Shown: positions 23,672 through 32,876, counted from the stretch's first letter. The stretch is 64,000 bases of DNA from an uncultured Emergencia sp. (GCA_904420065.1 CAJFTU010000006.1:1-64000); one strand, 5' to 3'. A program made the numbers and translations. The notes: generated by a model not told the origin, from the letters alone.

Positions 23672-24094
23672 TTATTCCTCCTTGATGACCAGTTCTTCCA
23701 TGTCTGGTCCAGTTTCTTCGACGTATTGCCACATTTCATAATCGAATTGCAAAATCAATACGTCATCGTTTTCCGTGAACTGCAGTTCGTTGATAGGGAT
23801 CACAAAATCCTCTTCAACGGTCAACGTGTCCGCAAATGCCTCCCGCAGTTTTTCCTGCACATTAAAAAACTCCAGACGATTGTTGTATCTGTCCGGAGGG
23901 AAATAGTCGATATAGATTGTCCCTGACTCGTGTTTGAAATCTTTTGGCCCGTCCATGATCGGCACAGGATATTCCACATAAAAACTTCCTGGCTTAACCG
24001 CCTTATCCTTGTCTGTCGATACGACCGATCTATCTGGAAATGTGCTTTTTAGCACGGCATTTACCGCTTTAACAACGTCTTTTGTCGTGATCAT
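23672..24094 (-). CDS. Tail completion / terminator protein (DUF6838-like)
   Basis: 140 residues. A pattern of N-terminal helix (DVVKAVNAVLKSTFPD) then beta strands (KPGSFYVEYPVP, SGTIYIDYFPPD) and a C-terminal VLILQFDYEMWQYVEE fits tail terminator proteins placed just before the sheath gene. It overlaps the gp10-like gene by 4 bp. The family name is from memory of the pattern. Confidence 0.75.
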   Translation of the reverse strand: MITTKDVVKAVNAVLKSTFPDRSVVSTDKDKAVKPGSFYVEYPVPIMDGPKDFKHESGTIYIDYFPPDRYNNRLEFFNVQEKLREAFADTLTVEEDFVIPINELQFTENDDVLILQFDYEMWQYVEETGPDMEELVIKEE

Positions 24095-24504
24095 TTCCCC
24101 AGCTCCTCTAAAATGAAATCCACCAGGTTGTTGTTGATGTCGTCCAAATATTCTGGTTCAAACGCTTTTCCTGCATGCTCGATGATATGATAGCCGGTGA
24201 CGTAGCCGAGCATTTCCCCTGCATGGGTCAACATACGATGCCCGTATTCCAATAGGTGTGTATGCGGTGAACTGTTATAGACCCTGATATTGTAGTCAGC
24301 ATCGCCCCATTTATAGATCTTCCGGCCGACTTGAAACCCGCTCAGATAGTTTCCCGTCTTTCGGTTAACCGTTCTTCGTGCGCGTGCGCGCATCTGTTTA
24401 CGCAGTTTTCGGCCTTCTTCCTTCATGAATTTTTTTGTTTCTTTAGGGAATGCTTTGATCGCGTCATTGATATCGTCTGCAAATTTAATCAGATCATCTG
24501 CCAT
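24091..24504 (-). CDS. HK97 gp10-like head-tail protein
   Basis: 137 residues, basic. The KKFMKEEGRKLRKQMRARAR stretch then KTGNYLSGFQVGRKI, and HTHLLEYGHRM with EHAGKAFEPEYLDDI, are typical of the HK97 gp10 family. It takes part in completing the head-tail joint. Overlaps by 1-4 bp on both sides. Confidence 0.87.
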   Translation of the reverse strand: MADDLIKFADDINDAIKAFPKETKKFMKEEGRKLRKQMRARARRTVNRKTGNYLSGFQVGRKIYKWGDADYNIRVYNSSPHTHLLEYGHRMLTHAGEMLGYVTGYHIIEHAGKAFEPEYLDDINNNLVDFILEELGK

Positions 24505-24848
24505 CAGATCACCTCCTGTACGTAAATCGTTGCATACACTGATGTTCGATTTGGCGGCAAAATGTAGTCGATTTCAAACCGGTGCACCCGTTTGTTTCGA
24601 TCCTCCCACAGTAAATAACAGTCCGTTTCGATATCCGCGACCACTTCCGCGCGTACAGTGATGGTATGTGTCGTTTTTGACAGCATTGTGTCCGCAGGAC
24701 GCCCGGTCATCAGCGATCCAGTTCTCGGCTGCACATTCGCCCATACTTTTTTTAACAATGTCGGTTGCGGCTGATCCTCATTTAGTTCGCTGGTTATCAG
24801 TGTGTCCTGATAGATGCTGATTCTACTGTCCAGCTGCCCGATGTTCAT
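24504..24848 (-). CDS. Head closure / head-tail joining protein
   Basis: 114 residues, beta-rich: NIGQLDSRISIYQD at the N terminus, VWANVQPRTGSL in the middle and a C-terminal YATIYVQEVI. This is the SPP1 gp16-like head closure pattern. The start overlaps the connector stop by 4 bp. Confidence 0.85.
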   Translation of the reverse strand: MNIGQLDSRISIYQDTLITSELNEDQPQPTLLKKVWANVQPRTGSLMTGRPADTMLSKTTHTITVRAEVVADIETDCYLLWEDRNKRVHRFEIDYILPPNRTSVYATIYVQEVI

Positions 24849-25144
24849 TGCGTCACCTCTTCATAGTCTGTAGAAATGGCAATGTGGTTCAGAATGGACT
24901 GTACATGTGTGGCTAACGGTAACTCCTTTAACTGTTCCGTGGTCGTTGTTCCTCGGTGATCGTACCAATCGGCAGTGATCATTCTGACCGCCTGTAGATA
25001 TAGGGCAGATTCTCCGGTAAACGCTTTCCCCGTTTCATTTTCGCACCGTTCGATCACAGCTTCGATAATAGACTTGAGGACGGCGTTATCGTCGTCCTCG
25101 ATTTTTAGGTAGTCTTTAACGCTGTTCAGAATCTCCTGTTCCAT
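24845..25144 (-). CDS. Head-tail connector, gp6-like
   Basis: 99 residues, helical: SVKDYLKIEDDDNAVLKSII then AVIERCENETGKAF and MITADWYDHRG. This is the Gp6/YqbG-type connector that sits under the portal. It follows the major capsid gene after 14 bp with its own GGAGG. Confidence 0.88.
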   Translation of the reverse strand: MEQEILNSVKDYLKIEDDDNAVLKSIIEAVIERCENETGKAFTGESALYLQAVRMITADWYDHRGTTTTEQLKELPLATHVQSILNHIAISTDYEEVTQ

Positions 25145-25158
25145 TCTGAACCTCCTTT

Positions 25159-26301
25159 TTATGCCGATGCTCTCTCAAATCTTACAATAGCGTTCTTGTC
25201 GGCTAACTTTCCGTCGGCCAACGCCATCGCCCTGTATACCGTACTTCCGCTTCTGAACCCGACTGATGTATCCCGGGCAACTTCCGGTGCCTTGGCGAAA
25301 TTCAGCTTGTATTCCTTCAGATCTCCAAAGAATACGTTATCCGTCGCATCGATGGTTGCATTGTCGTCAATGATGACCGGATAGCCTAAAATGTTGAATT
25401 TTCCCGGCGCCTGTACATCTGCAACAACGACTTTATCACCCGTGGTCGTGGTCATACCCATAACCTCGTTATAGAATACGGTTCTCGACATAACGAACGA
25501 TGCATTTCTGGCGTACTTTGTCGGCAGGGTCGCAATGATCTTCATCAGATCCTTTAACGTCATGCCGGCTTTTGTGAATGTTCCGGATTCGGTTGCGATC
25601 GTGGTTGCAATACCGGTCGCCTGGCTGCTTCCGGTTCCGGACAGAATCGCCTTGTCCAGTGCGACGTCGATTTTATTTGCCAAACGCGCGACAAGCCAGT
25701 TTTCAAACGCGTCGATCGCCATCGCTTCCACGTCGGCGGTGATTTCTACGGTTTTGATCAGCTTGTATGCGCTCAAAGTTACCGACGTTAATGTATCGGC
25801 AGAATCTGTTGCCGCAGTTCCCATTGCTACCCATGATGCGTCGTTTACTGTTTCCTCCACCGGGAAGGATATGTTGCTTGGGATATAGGAAATATCAATG
25901 GCATTTAGCAATGGATTCAGATCCAGACGGCCTACGATCATATTCATCGTCTGCGTCGGGATTGCCGCACTTGCTGTTACTGCCGCCCTTTCCTCTGCAT
26001 CAAGTGGTTTTCCTTGCAGATTTTTCAGCCACGCCGTTCTGTACTCTGGCGTATCTACAGCAAACGTCCGTTCTTCTTCCTTTCCGTTTCCGAACCGTCT
26101 GGTTACTCTGCCCTCTCTCATAGCTGCGTCAAGAATGGCCTGTCTTTTTTCTGCGGTCTCTGCTTTTTTCTTCAGCTCATCATATTCATCAGCTAACTTT
26201 CTGCTTTCTTCCTGCAGCGCGTCCAGATCCGCTTTCGGTTTATCTACTTCTTCTCTTATTTCGGCCAGTCTTTTTTCGATTTCTTTCATTCTTTCGTTCA
26301 T
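25159..26301 (-). CDS. Major capsid protein, HK97 fold with N-terminal scaffold segment
   Basis: 380 residues. Residues 1-70 are a charged coiled coil (KEIEKRLAEIREEVDKPKAD) acting as the delta/scaffolding domain; the rest shows HK97-type strings such as SYIPSNISFPVEETVNDASW, ALDKAILSGTGSSQATGI and GYPVIIDDNA. The prohead protease encoded upstream probably removes the coiled coil. Its start overlaps the protease stop by a base. Confidence 0.94.
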   Translation of the reverse strand: MNERMKEIEKRLAEIREEVDKPKADLDALQEESRKLADEYDELKKKAETAEKRQAILDAAMREGRVTRRFGNGKEEERTFAVDTPEYRTAWLKNLQGKPLDAEERAAVTASAAIPTQTMNMIVGRLDLNPLLNAIDISYIPSNISFPVEETVNDASWVAMGTAATDSADTLTSVTLSAYKLIKTVEITADVEAMAIDAFENWLVARLANKIDVALDKAILSGTGSSQATGIATTIATESGTFTKAGMTLKDLMKIIATLPTKYARNASFVMSRTVFYNEVMGMTTTTGDKVVVADVQAPGKFNILGYPVIIDDNATIDATDNVFFGDLKEYKLNFAKAPEVARDTSVGFRSGSTVYRAMALADGKLADKNAIVRFERASA

Positions 26302-26906
26302 TACCTTACCTCCGTTAAAATTTTGATGATTTGCCTTTGTCTCGCGGCGAACTCCTGCCGTTCCGTTTCGATCACTCCGTCGATCCAGCTTCGAGACGAT
26401 ATATCGGTTGACGGGTTAGCCGGTAAATCCACCGCACTAACGTCGTAGACCTTCTTGATTTTTTTGATGGTTCTTGTTCTGGTGTCACGGTTGTAGCTAT
26501 CCTCTTCAACGGTGAATCCCCATGACATCTGATAGATCAGTCCGCTATTGATTTCCTCCCATAGCTTTCGGGCTTCTTCTGTCAGGCTTAAATCGCAGGC
26601 AATAAAAAGACCCTTTTCCTGGGCTTCCAGGATCAGGGTCGGTTTCTTTCCTTGTTTCATTTTTGTTCGGGCGAATACTTTTCCCATGTGATTGTATTGG
26701 AACAGCACATCGCTCATATCTGCGCCGGCAAGCGCATTTCGATCAATCACCTCTTTGTATTTTCGGCCTTCATATTCCCATAATACATATGGTTCATTGA
26801 ATGTCGTGGCATAACCCTCCACGTAGTAATCTGAATCAATTCGTTTCTCCTTCACTGGAAGGATCACCGGCATTGTTCGGTACTCCCTCTCCTGACTTTT
26901 TGGCAT
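26301..26906 (-). CDS. Prohead maturation protease, HK97 family (U35-like)
   Basis: 201 residues. DSDYYVEGYATTFNEPYVLW, VLFQYNHMGKVFART (with the catalytic His) and YQMSWGFTVEEDSYN then VYDVSAVDLPANPSTDI are diagnostic; the Ser nucleophile is in QMSWGF. The ATG at 26906 follows AAGGAG and overlaps the portal 3' end by 71 bp. It cleaves the capsid scaffold domain. Confidence 0.92.
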   Translation of the reverse strand: MPKSQEREYRTMPVILPVKEKRIDSDYYVEGYATTFNEPYVLWEYEGRKYKEVIDRNALAGADMSDVLFQYNHMGKVFARTKMKQGKKPTLILEAQEKGLFIACDLSLTEEARKLWEEINSGLIYQMSWGFTVEEDSYNRDTRTRTIKKIKKVYDVSAVDLPANPSTDISSRSWIDGVIETERQEFAARQRQIIKILTEVR

Positions 26907-28098
26907 TTTTTTCTCCTTCCTGATATGGATTTTGCGCTTCTAACCCTTGCGCTTCATTCAGCTTGTCCAGTTCTGCGTATTCTTTCCGGATGTAGAATTT
27001 ATCTCCGTCTTCTACCGGTGGCATGTTAAACACTTCCAGACCTTGGTTTTTCGTCATCATTCCCCGGTCAAATAACTGCGTAACCACGTTGATTTTTGTT
27101 TCATTTGACGCATATTCCAGCCGGTTCGAACTTAACACCACTTTGTTTCCATATGCCAACTCTCTCAGTGTGTATAGCATTGTCGTAATGACTTCGGATA
27201 CCTGAATAGCAAACGGCTCCACTTTCCCTTCGTAGTAGGCGTTCCATTGCCCTTCGTCGAATGTGTTCATTAAAACCGCCTCATTTGTTCCGAAATAGCT
27301 ATAGACATTGTTCTTGATCTGCTGCATTTGTTTATCGTCGATGTATGCCGGATTTGATGTAATCTGTTTGACGTCGCGGAATTTTTCGTCGAACATCATT
27401 ACGCCCGTGTCGTTGTTCTGCAAATTCGTTTCAGCAAACGTCTTCCGTGCCTCTTCAATGTCCTTCTTTTTGAATACTCCCGCTAACGTTGCCATAAATC
27501 GAATCGCGGCATTGCTTTTTACGCCTTCAACGATGCCCTGGTCCTGCGTGTCGATCATACGGATCGTTGGATACATCGGTTTATTTCCCGATCCGAACAG
27601 ATCGTCGTTGTATTGAAACTTTGTTAATGTGCCGACATATTTCGACTCTACCATTGCCGTTTTCCCGGTCGGAAACAGGAATTGAATATATTCCTCACCA
27701 CGGTACTCTTTTACCGTCACATTCGCCGGTTTGACTGGAAATAAACCGCGAATCCGCATGTCTGCAGAATCTAAAATCGGTACGATAAACGCTGTCGTAT
27801 CGTTTTCTAAAATTGTGGCCAGCCGATATAAAAACTGCGATGTGGTCTGCCAGGGGTTTGGTCTTACGGACAAAATGTTTTTCAGTCCCTTATCATTGCC
27901 CATGACCTCCACTTTTAGTTTGCTACAGTGATTTGCGAATGTGTGAATTGATGCCCTGCATAGCAATGCTTCATAGATTCCGCCGTTAAACGTGGTGAAC
28001 TGCGGTTGGTAGGCAGTTAGCGTGTTAAAATAGCTCGCTGTAGCTTTGTCTACTGCGTACTTTGAAAATATTTTTTCGAATAATCCGATCTTACTCAC
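26836..28098 (-). CDS. Portal protein, HK97-type
   Basis: 420 residues. Typical segments are LLCRASIHTFANHCSKLKVE, the RPNPWQTTSQFLYRLATIL motif, and the C-terminal EVFNMPPVEDGDKFYIRKEY. The dodecameric portal is the DNA gate of the head. Its start overlaps the end of the large terminase by 8 bp. Confidence 0.94.
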   Translation of the reverse strand: MSKIGLFEKIFSKYAVDKATASYFNTLTAYQPQFTTFNGGIYEALLCRASIHTFANHCSKLKVEVMGNDKGLKNILSVRPNPWQTTSQFLYRLATILENDTTAFIVPILDSADMRIRGLFPVKPANVTVKEYRGEEYIQFLFPTGKTAMVESKYVGTLTKFQYNDDLFGSGNKPMYPTIRMIDTQDQGIVEGVKSNAAIRFMATLAGVFKKKDIEEARKTFAETNLQNNDTGVMMFDEKFRDVKQITSNPAYIDDKQMQQIKNNVYSYFGTNEAVLMNTFDEGQWNAYYEGKVEPFAIQVSEVITTMLYTLRELAYGNKVVLSSNRLEYASNETKINVVTQLFDRGMMTKNQGLEVFNMPPVEDGDKFYIRKEYAELDKLNEAQGLEAQNPYQEGEKNAKKSGEGVPNNAGDPSSEGETN

Positions 28099-29761
28099 CT
28101 TCTTCCGGTTCGTTTAAGTTAATGTATCTGTCTTTATAATCCTGCAACACTTTATACGCGCAAATTAGGGCGATAGTTCCGTCGATTCGCTGCGTTGGAT
28201 CCTCTGTTTTTACGGGTTGAATGTTGCCATTGACGTCGGTTTTCACCGCAGTATTGATCAGGCACCACTTGTCTATGGGGTTGTTGTTATAGACGATGTT
28301 CTTTTCTCGAAATTCTGCTTTCAGATCCTTCATTGGCGTAGACAAGGTTTTCACCCCCTGCCGAATTGGGATCATGCTGCTTTCTCCGAATTCTGTTTTG
28401 AACTCCCGTAGCAGCGTATCATCAATGTGCCACGGGTCGTACCCGATGTACAGGATATATAAATCCTCTTCATCGCGAAGTTCCTTAAACCATTCTAAAA
28501 AAATGCGTTTGTCACATTTCTGTCCTGGACAGGTTCGCATATATCCCTGATTTATCCACAATGAATATGGCACCCGGTCACGTTCCTGACGGTTTCCCAT
28601 TTTTTCGGCCTGCTGCAGCACGCTTTCTGGGATCCAATACATGGATTTCACGTAAATATGCGGATCATCTGGCCGCATACAAACCACCTTGGCGGCATTC
28701 AAGTCGATGCTGTCCGCCGCATCGAATCCACCTATTGCGTAATCGAATCTGATATCGAATTTCTCCTCATTATTCAGTTCTTCATAGCGTAACCACGCCG
28801 CTTCATTCGTCTGCGGGATATTGAAATCTTTCACAATGACCGTCGGTTTAAACGGCGGATCATCTTTGGCCTTTTGTACCATCTCTTCCAGAAACGACTC
28901 TTTTTTGATCGTTCCCAGTCCCGGGTTGGCTTTGATCCAGTTTTTCCGATCCCACATCTCATTTACGTCGTCCAATTCGTAAATGAACGGCAAGAATCGC
29001 TTATTCTTCACTTCCCCGGTCAAAACTTTGTAGGCGTATTCATACTGCGCATCAAAAATCCCATGCCGCACGAATCCATTTGTCGTAATACAAAAAAGGA
29101 GCGGTTGTTTTCTCGCTCCCATTGATTGTTTCATCAGGTCATAGATATCTCTGTTAGTAATTGCCGCCAGTTCGTCAATGATAACTCCGTGTGCGTCTAA
29201 AGAGTCCAGGCTTTTTACGTTACTTGCCATCGCTTTTATGGTCCCCATGTTGTAATGGCAGTAAAGATCTGATGCTCTCTTTCGTAGATGCTGACTGATC
29301 TCTTTCGATTGGACGCGCATATTATTTGCTGCCGTGAAACCCTTCATCGCCTGTTCATATTTTGTGGCGATATTATAGATTTCTGGCGCGCCTTCTCCGT
29401 CGTTCATCAATAGATCCAGCTCGACGGCGGCGCATTCCGTTGTTTTTCCGTTTTTCCGGCCTTCTACGATCATGACTTCGTTGTACTGCCGGAGGTCGTT
29501 ATCATCGACGAAACCGAATATGGTTTGCAGTCTTGCCTTTTGGAATAGTTCCAGTCTCAACGGTGCCCCGACGTCTCCTGCCGGGACCTTACAGAATCGT
29601 TCGATAAACTCAATGTGCCGGCTGGCCAGCTCCGCGTCAAAATGATATTCGCCCGGGCAGGCATAATCCTCAAGAATCCTGTCTGCGATCCTCTTCATCT
29701 TTTCGCATGACCGGATTTCCCCGTCGGCAACTGCGGTAAAATATTGTTCCATCTCGATCAT
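28091..29761 (-). CDS. Terminase large subunit
   Basis: 556 residues of the Terminase_1 (YmfN-like) family. The ATPase Walker A is EGRKNGKTT and Walker B is GVIIDELAA; the C-terminal nuclease shows acidic residues in IGGFDAADSIDLNAAKVV and YIGYDPWHID. It packages DNA into the prohead with the small subunit encoded 4 bp overlapping upstream. Confidence 0.95.
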   Translation of the reverse strand: MIEMEQYFTAVADGEIRSCEKMKRIADRILEDYACPGEYHFDAELASRHIEFIERFCKVPAGDVGAPLRLELFQKARLQTIFGFVDDNDLRQYNEVMIVEGRKNGKTTECAAVELDLLMNDGEGAPEIYNIATKYEQAMKGFTAANNMRVQSKEISQHLRKRASDLYCHYNMGTIKAMASNVKSLDSLDAHGVIIDELAAITNRDIYDLMKQSMGARKQPLLFCITTNGFVRHGIFDAQYEYAYKVLTGEVKNKRFLPFIYELDDVNEMWDRKNWIKANPGLGTIKKESFLEEMVQKAKDDPPFKPTVIVKDFNIPQTNEAAWLRYEELNNEEKFDIRFDYAIGGFDAADSIDLNAAKVVCMRPDDPHIYVKSMYWIPESVLQQAEKMGNRQERDRVPYSLWINQGYMRTCPGQKCDKRIFLEWFKELRDEEDLYILYIGYDPWHIDDTLLREFKTEFGESSMIPIRQGVKTLSTPMKDLKAEFREKNIVYNNNPIDKWCLINTAVKTDVNGNIQPVKTEDPTQRIDGTIALICAYKVLQDYKDRYINLNEPEEGE

Positions 29762-30120
29762 TTTTTTCTACCCATAACGAATGTCATGAATTCGTCGCTG
29801 TACTGGCCCGTTTCTGGCAGTAATTCGATTAGCTGCTTCATTGCCGCGGAGTAATTTTTAAACATGGTATTATAGCTGCGTATCGCTGGATTATCCATTT
29901 TCACTTTAAATCCGTTTCCGTTTACGCCTTCAATCACTGCGCCTTCTTCGGTGATCTTCTCCTGCAGCTCGTTTAAGGTTACGTCCATAAACGCCGCTTT
30001 TTTGCATAGCTTGTCAGCAATTTCCATACGATCTTTGTCCAAATTTTTAAAAAAACGACGCATTTTTCGATACGTCGCCAAAATCAATTCATCTTTTGTT
30101 TTTTCTGGTTTATTTTGCAT
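29758..30120 (-). CDS. Terminase small subunit, P27-like
   Basis: 120 residues from the ATG MQNKPEKTKDELI; the upstream GTG in the track is less likely because a G-rich ribosome binding site lies between them. Helical, with the C-terminal RSYNTMFKNYSAAMKQLIEL typical of P27-type small subunits. It recognises packaging DNA. Overlaps terL by 4 bp. Confidence 0.85.
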   Translation of the reverse strand: MQNKPEKTKDELILATYRKMRRFFKNLDKDRMEIADKLCKKAAFMDVTLNELQEKITEEGAVIEGVNGNGFKVKMDNPAIRSYNTMFKNYSAAMKQLIELLPETGQYSDEFMTFVMGRKK

Positions 30121-30234
30121 AGTTATAAATATGTACCCCCTCCCCCTGCGCACGTCATCGGTGATAAATGTGGTCCGGCATGCGGTGTAGGATAGTCGAC
30201 GCCAATTTGTATAATAGGGGGGATTAATGAATAT

Positions 30235-30549
30235 TTATTCACTCTTTGGTATCGGCTGCCCCTCTTCATCGAATATACACGACGTCCGTTTATCGTTTAT
30301 GAAGTGTCCTTCTTCCCGGTCGTGGCATGCCTTGCACTCGAACCGAAAGTTTTCCTCGTTGAGACTTATTTCCGGATCAATGATGTTTTCTTCCGTGAGG
30401 TTCTTGATATGGTGCACGATGTAGCCCGGTCTTTTGCGGCATACTTCGCACATACCCCCATCGATCATGATGCGTCGGTCAATATATGCACTCCTCGCCG
30501 CCTTCCATTTTGCAGAGTGATAGAATTTTTTTGCAAACTGTTTCGCCAT
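30235..30549 (-). CDS. HNH endonuclease
   Basis: 104 residues. CEVCRKRPGYIVHHIKNLTEENI and FRFECKACHDREEGH give two CxxC zinc pairs and the HH-N-H metal/catalytic set. HNH nucleases next to terminase genes assist packaging in HK97-like phages. It lies 114 bp upstream of terS, and the gap contains no clear gene; a G/C-rich stretch near 30135 could be part of the packaging site but I cannot show it. Confidence 0.92.
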   Translation of the reverse strand: MAKQFAKKFYHSAKWKAARSAYIDRRIMIDGGMCEVCRKRPGYIVHHIKNLTEENIIDPEISLNEENFRFECKACHDREEGHFINDKRTSCIFDEEGQPIPKSE

Positions 30550-30655
30550 GTGTTTTTATGGGGCGCCGCATGCACAGCGCCCAGAGTATAGAGGAATGTG
30601 GACGGCAACAAACATCTTGTACAGGAGAGTACCTCCCATCTTTTTTTACATTTTT

Positions 30656-31117
30656 TCATTCGTCCACACTATCATTATACGCTCTCTTTTTGTCGCATTT
30701 AGTCTCCTCTTTCAGCTCGTTGCGGATTTCCCGAAGTGCCCAGCCGTGCAGTTTATATATGTGCTTGATCGAATAATGCATGGTCACAGCGATCTCTTCC
30801 CAAGTAGCGCCCTTTATGTATCGCATGTGTAATAGTTTTCTGTATCGGTTGTTTTCCATTCCGGCGATAAGTCTACTGACCCTGTGCATTGCTTCCAGGG
30901 CTTCTGTTCTTTTTCCCATGATGTCTATTCGAATGTCCGCGGCTTTTGCGGCCAGTTCGGCCATTCGATCTTTTTTCCCCGATGTTTGTACGCGATCACC
31001 TTCTGTACTTACCGTGATTCCCATCGCCATGTTCTCCAGTTCTTCCGCTTCGGTCTCCAGATTCTCTATATCCGTTACTGCCCTCCGGTACTGGCTCAGA
31101 AATTCTTTCGGTTCCAC
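30656..31117 (-). CDS. Sigma-region-4-like late regulator (DUF1492/ArpU-like)
   Basis: 153 residues. A charged helical N terminus is followed by YRKLLHMRYIKGATWEEIAV and MHYSIKHIYKLHGWALREI, a sigma-70 region 4-type helix-turn-helix. Such proteins activate late phage genes, and the position just before HNH and terminase fits. It follows the Rep-like gene by 31 bp. Confidence 0.8.
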   Translation of the reverse strand: MEPKEFLSQYRRAVTDIENLETEAEELENMAMGITVSTEGDRVQTSGKKDRMAELAAKAADIRIDIMGKRTEALEAMHRVSRLIAGMENNRYRKLLHMRYIKGATWEEIAVTMHYSIKHIYKLHGWALREIRNELKEETKCDKKRAYNDSVDE

Positions 31118-31148
31118 TTCTTCCTCCTTTCGCGTATGCTAATTACGC

Positions 31149-31949
31149 CTATATCCATAGACTTTCTTGCTCCTCCTCATATGTCGTTTTATAGTATTCG
31201 CTGCCGCTTATCTTTCGTCCCGGCCAGCGTTTTATCTTCCGCGGTTCATCTATTGCCACCATGATGTATTCCAGATGTTCCAGTCCGGTTACTGGGTGCT
31301 CATACCGCCTGCAGTGGTCTTGATCAATATAATAGCCTTTGATCGGTTCCGGATCTTCCCATAGTTTCGATTCATCGACATACCGCTTTGTGACGATCGG
31401 AGTAATTAGATTTGCGCTACGAGAATAACGTTTTTTCTGTACGCTGCCTTCTTCCCGAATCGTTTTCGTCGTTTCTTTGATCAGATACGCGGCCAGATCA
31501 GCATAGTTTCCCGTGTTGTCCAGTACCGAATATTTAACAAATCCTTTTTTCCAAGTTTCCTCAATTAACGCAATGTCACAATCGCCAATAACGATATGAT
31601 GATGAATTCTGGTGTGCTTATATTCTGTTACGGCTATGTACTTCAGATCTTTTCCGTTTTTTTTCAACTTCCGCCGCAGAGCCTTTAAAAAATTTTCGCG
31701 GTCTTTTTTCGCCTGCATCTGATCCGGTGCATCTTTGTATGTCAGCACGATATGTAAATCTCCACCGGCAAAATTTGCGTTCAATAATCGCATTAATTTT
31801 TTTGCGGCGATGCGATCGTTATTCTTTTGCACTTTTTCTGGTGTGATGTTTATTTTAGGTGAACGCTTCGACCGATGGTTTCCTGATGTGATTTTTATCG
31901 TCCGATCTATAGTTCTTCCTGCTATACACGTTTCCTGAATAACCTTCAT
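31149..31949 (-). CDS. HUH-type Rep-like protein (candidate replication initiator)
   Basis: 266 residues from the ATG MKVIQETC; a TTG 39 bases upstream would add MPSRLEYYYQGQK. LHIVLTYKDAPDQ resembles motif 1 of rolling-circle Rep proteins, TRIHHHIVIGDCD is the His-hydrophobe-His motif, and ADLAAYLIKETTKT carries the Tyr and Lys of motif 3. The protein would nick one strand and stay linked by tyrosine. It is the only replication-like gene seen in the prophage. Two strong hairpins lie just upstream, a possible nick site. The C-terminal region (HPVTGLEHLEYIM) is unassigned. Confidence 0.7.
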   Translation of the reverse strand: MKVIQETCIAGRTIDRTIKITSGNHRSKRSPKINITPEKVQKNNDRIAAKKLMRLLNANFAGGDLHIVLTYKDAPDQMQAKKDRENFLKALRRKLKKNGKDLKYIAVTEYKHTRIHHHIVIGDCDIALIEETWKKGFVKYSVLDNTGNYADLAAYLIKETTKTIREEGSVQKKRYSRSANLITPIVTKRYVDESKLWEDPEPIKGYYIDQDHCRRYEHPVTGLEHLEYIMVAIDEPRKIKRWPGRKISGSEYYKTTYEEEQESLWI

Positions 31950-31986
31950 CTTTTGTCCCTGATAATAATACTCTAAGCGAGAAGGC

Positions 31987-32042
31987 AAGGGAGACTTTCA
32001 CTCCCTTTGTGCCTATGGCTATGCCTGGGACTTGTCCCAGGC
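31987..32042. repeat. Two adjacent hairpins upstream of the Rep-like gene
   Basis: AAGGGAG with CTCCCTT (31987-32007) and GCCTGGGAC with GTCCCAGGC (32023-32042, 9 bp stem). Neither has a T-run on the coding strand. Candidate replication origin or leader structure. Confidence 0.6.
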
Positions 32043-32065
32043 AGATTACTTCCTATATATAATGT

Positions 32066-32272
32066 TTAAATTTCTTCTAACGCACCCCTCAGCGTTTTCG
32101 CCTCGCCATTGGTTAACGTGATTCCTTTGCTGCATTTCAAATGATCACTGCTCCATGCACGCAAATCCAGCTTTTCCTCGCCGTTGTTCCATTTCACTCG
32201 ATTCAGTTCCAGGTACCACTCTCCTCTTTGGCTGATTGTTGCGATATGTTCCGTTATTTTGTATTCAATCAT
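32066..32272 (-). CDS. Small phage protein
   Basis: 68 residues, MIEYKITEHIATISQRGEWY, beta-rich with WNNGEEKLDLRAWSSDHLKCSKGITLTN near the C terminus. This pattern (rigid beta hairpin, then a short helix EAKTLRGALEE) resembles the YdbC/PC4-type small ssDNA-binding proteins found in Firmicutes phages, but I only offer that as a possibility. It is in the early operon. Confidence 0.6.
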   Translation of the reverse strand: MIEYKITEHIATISQRGEWYLELNRVKWNNGEEKLDLRAWSSDHLKCSKGITLTNGEAKTLRGALEEI

Positions 32273-32304
32273 CTCTCTACCTCTTTCTCATTCTTTTCTT
32301 TTGT

Positions 32305-32529
32305 TTAATGCTCTAATCGCATAATTTCTTTGACTCGTTCGTCAAGCACGATCACGCGCATTCCGTTTCCAAGGCGTGTTTCGATATTTTGTTCCATTTT
32401 TTGCATATCTTCTTTTCGGAGAATTTGTGCCATTATAATGATTAAAACCCCGTTGCCTTCTAACCCTCGAACCTCTTTTACGGGGATTTCTGTGCCGTCC
32501 GTACACCGAAAAAATATTTCTCCTTTCAT
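32305..32529 (-). CDS. Phage hypothetical protein
   Basis: 74 residues from MKGEIFFRCTDG, with the start two bases after the upstream stop. Beta strands, then a helix (RKEDMQKMEQNIETRLGNGM) and VIVLDERVKEIM. No family recognised. The alternate frame ORF 32342-32590 is a shadow. Confidence 0.55.
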   Translation of the reverse strand: MKGEIFFRCTDGTEIPVKEVRGLEGNGVLIIIMAQILRKEDMQKMEQNIETRLGNGMRVIVLDERVKEIMRLEH

Positions 32530-32531
32530 CG

Positions 32532-32876
32532 CTACGCCTCTTCCAACCAATACCTTTTTCGACACGGATAGCACGTTTTATCTTCCTCAAAACACTTTAT
32601 ATCAGAATCCAACTCACATGGATTGATCGCTAAAACGCCGTCTTTTAAGGCTGCTTTCGGATACAGCTTTAAAAATTCACTCTGTCTTGTCTTTATAGGG
32701 TGTTTCTTTGACCAATTCTCAATGATCTCAACGGCCTTTTCCGGATAGTATCTTTCAAGTATTGAGCAGGCTAAACCTTTCTCGTTTTTTTCATATGATA
32801 AAGGGCATTTATAACATTTAATAGTGCACTCTTTTGTCATTCTTTGTTTTTCCTTAAAAAATGTAACCGCGTCCAT
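32532..32876 (-). CDS. Cysteine-containing phage protein
   Basis: 114 residues from the ATG behind AAGGAGGGTG. CTIKCYKCPLSYEKNEKGLAC and the C-terminal KTCYPCRKRYWLEEA contain CxxC pairs, suggesting zinc binding. The centre is helical and basic. Function unknown. Part of the tightly packed early operon. Confidence 0.6.
   Translation of the reverse strand: MDAVTFFKEKQRMTKECTIKCYKCPLSYEKNEKGLACSILERYYPEKAVEIIENWSKKHPIKTRQSEFLKLYPKAALKDGVLAINPCELDSDIKCFEEDKTCYPCRKRYWLEEA

Noticed and set aside
30130-30235. Possible cos packaging site in the G/C-rich stretch near the small terminase
   Set aside because: No palindrome or overhang pattern could be defined from sequence alone.
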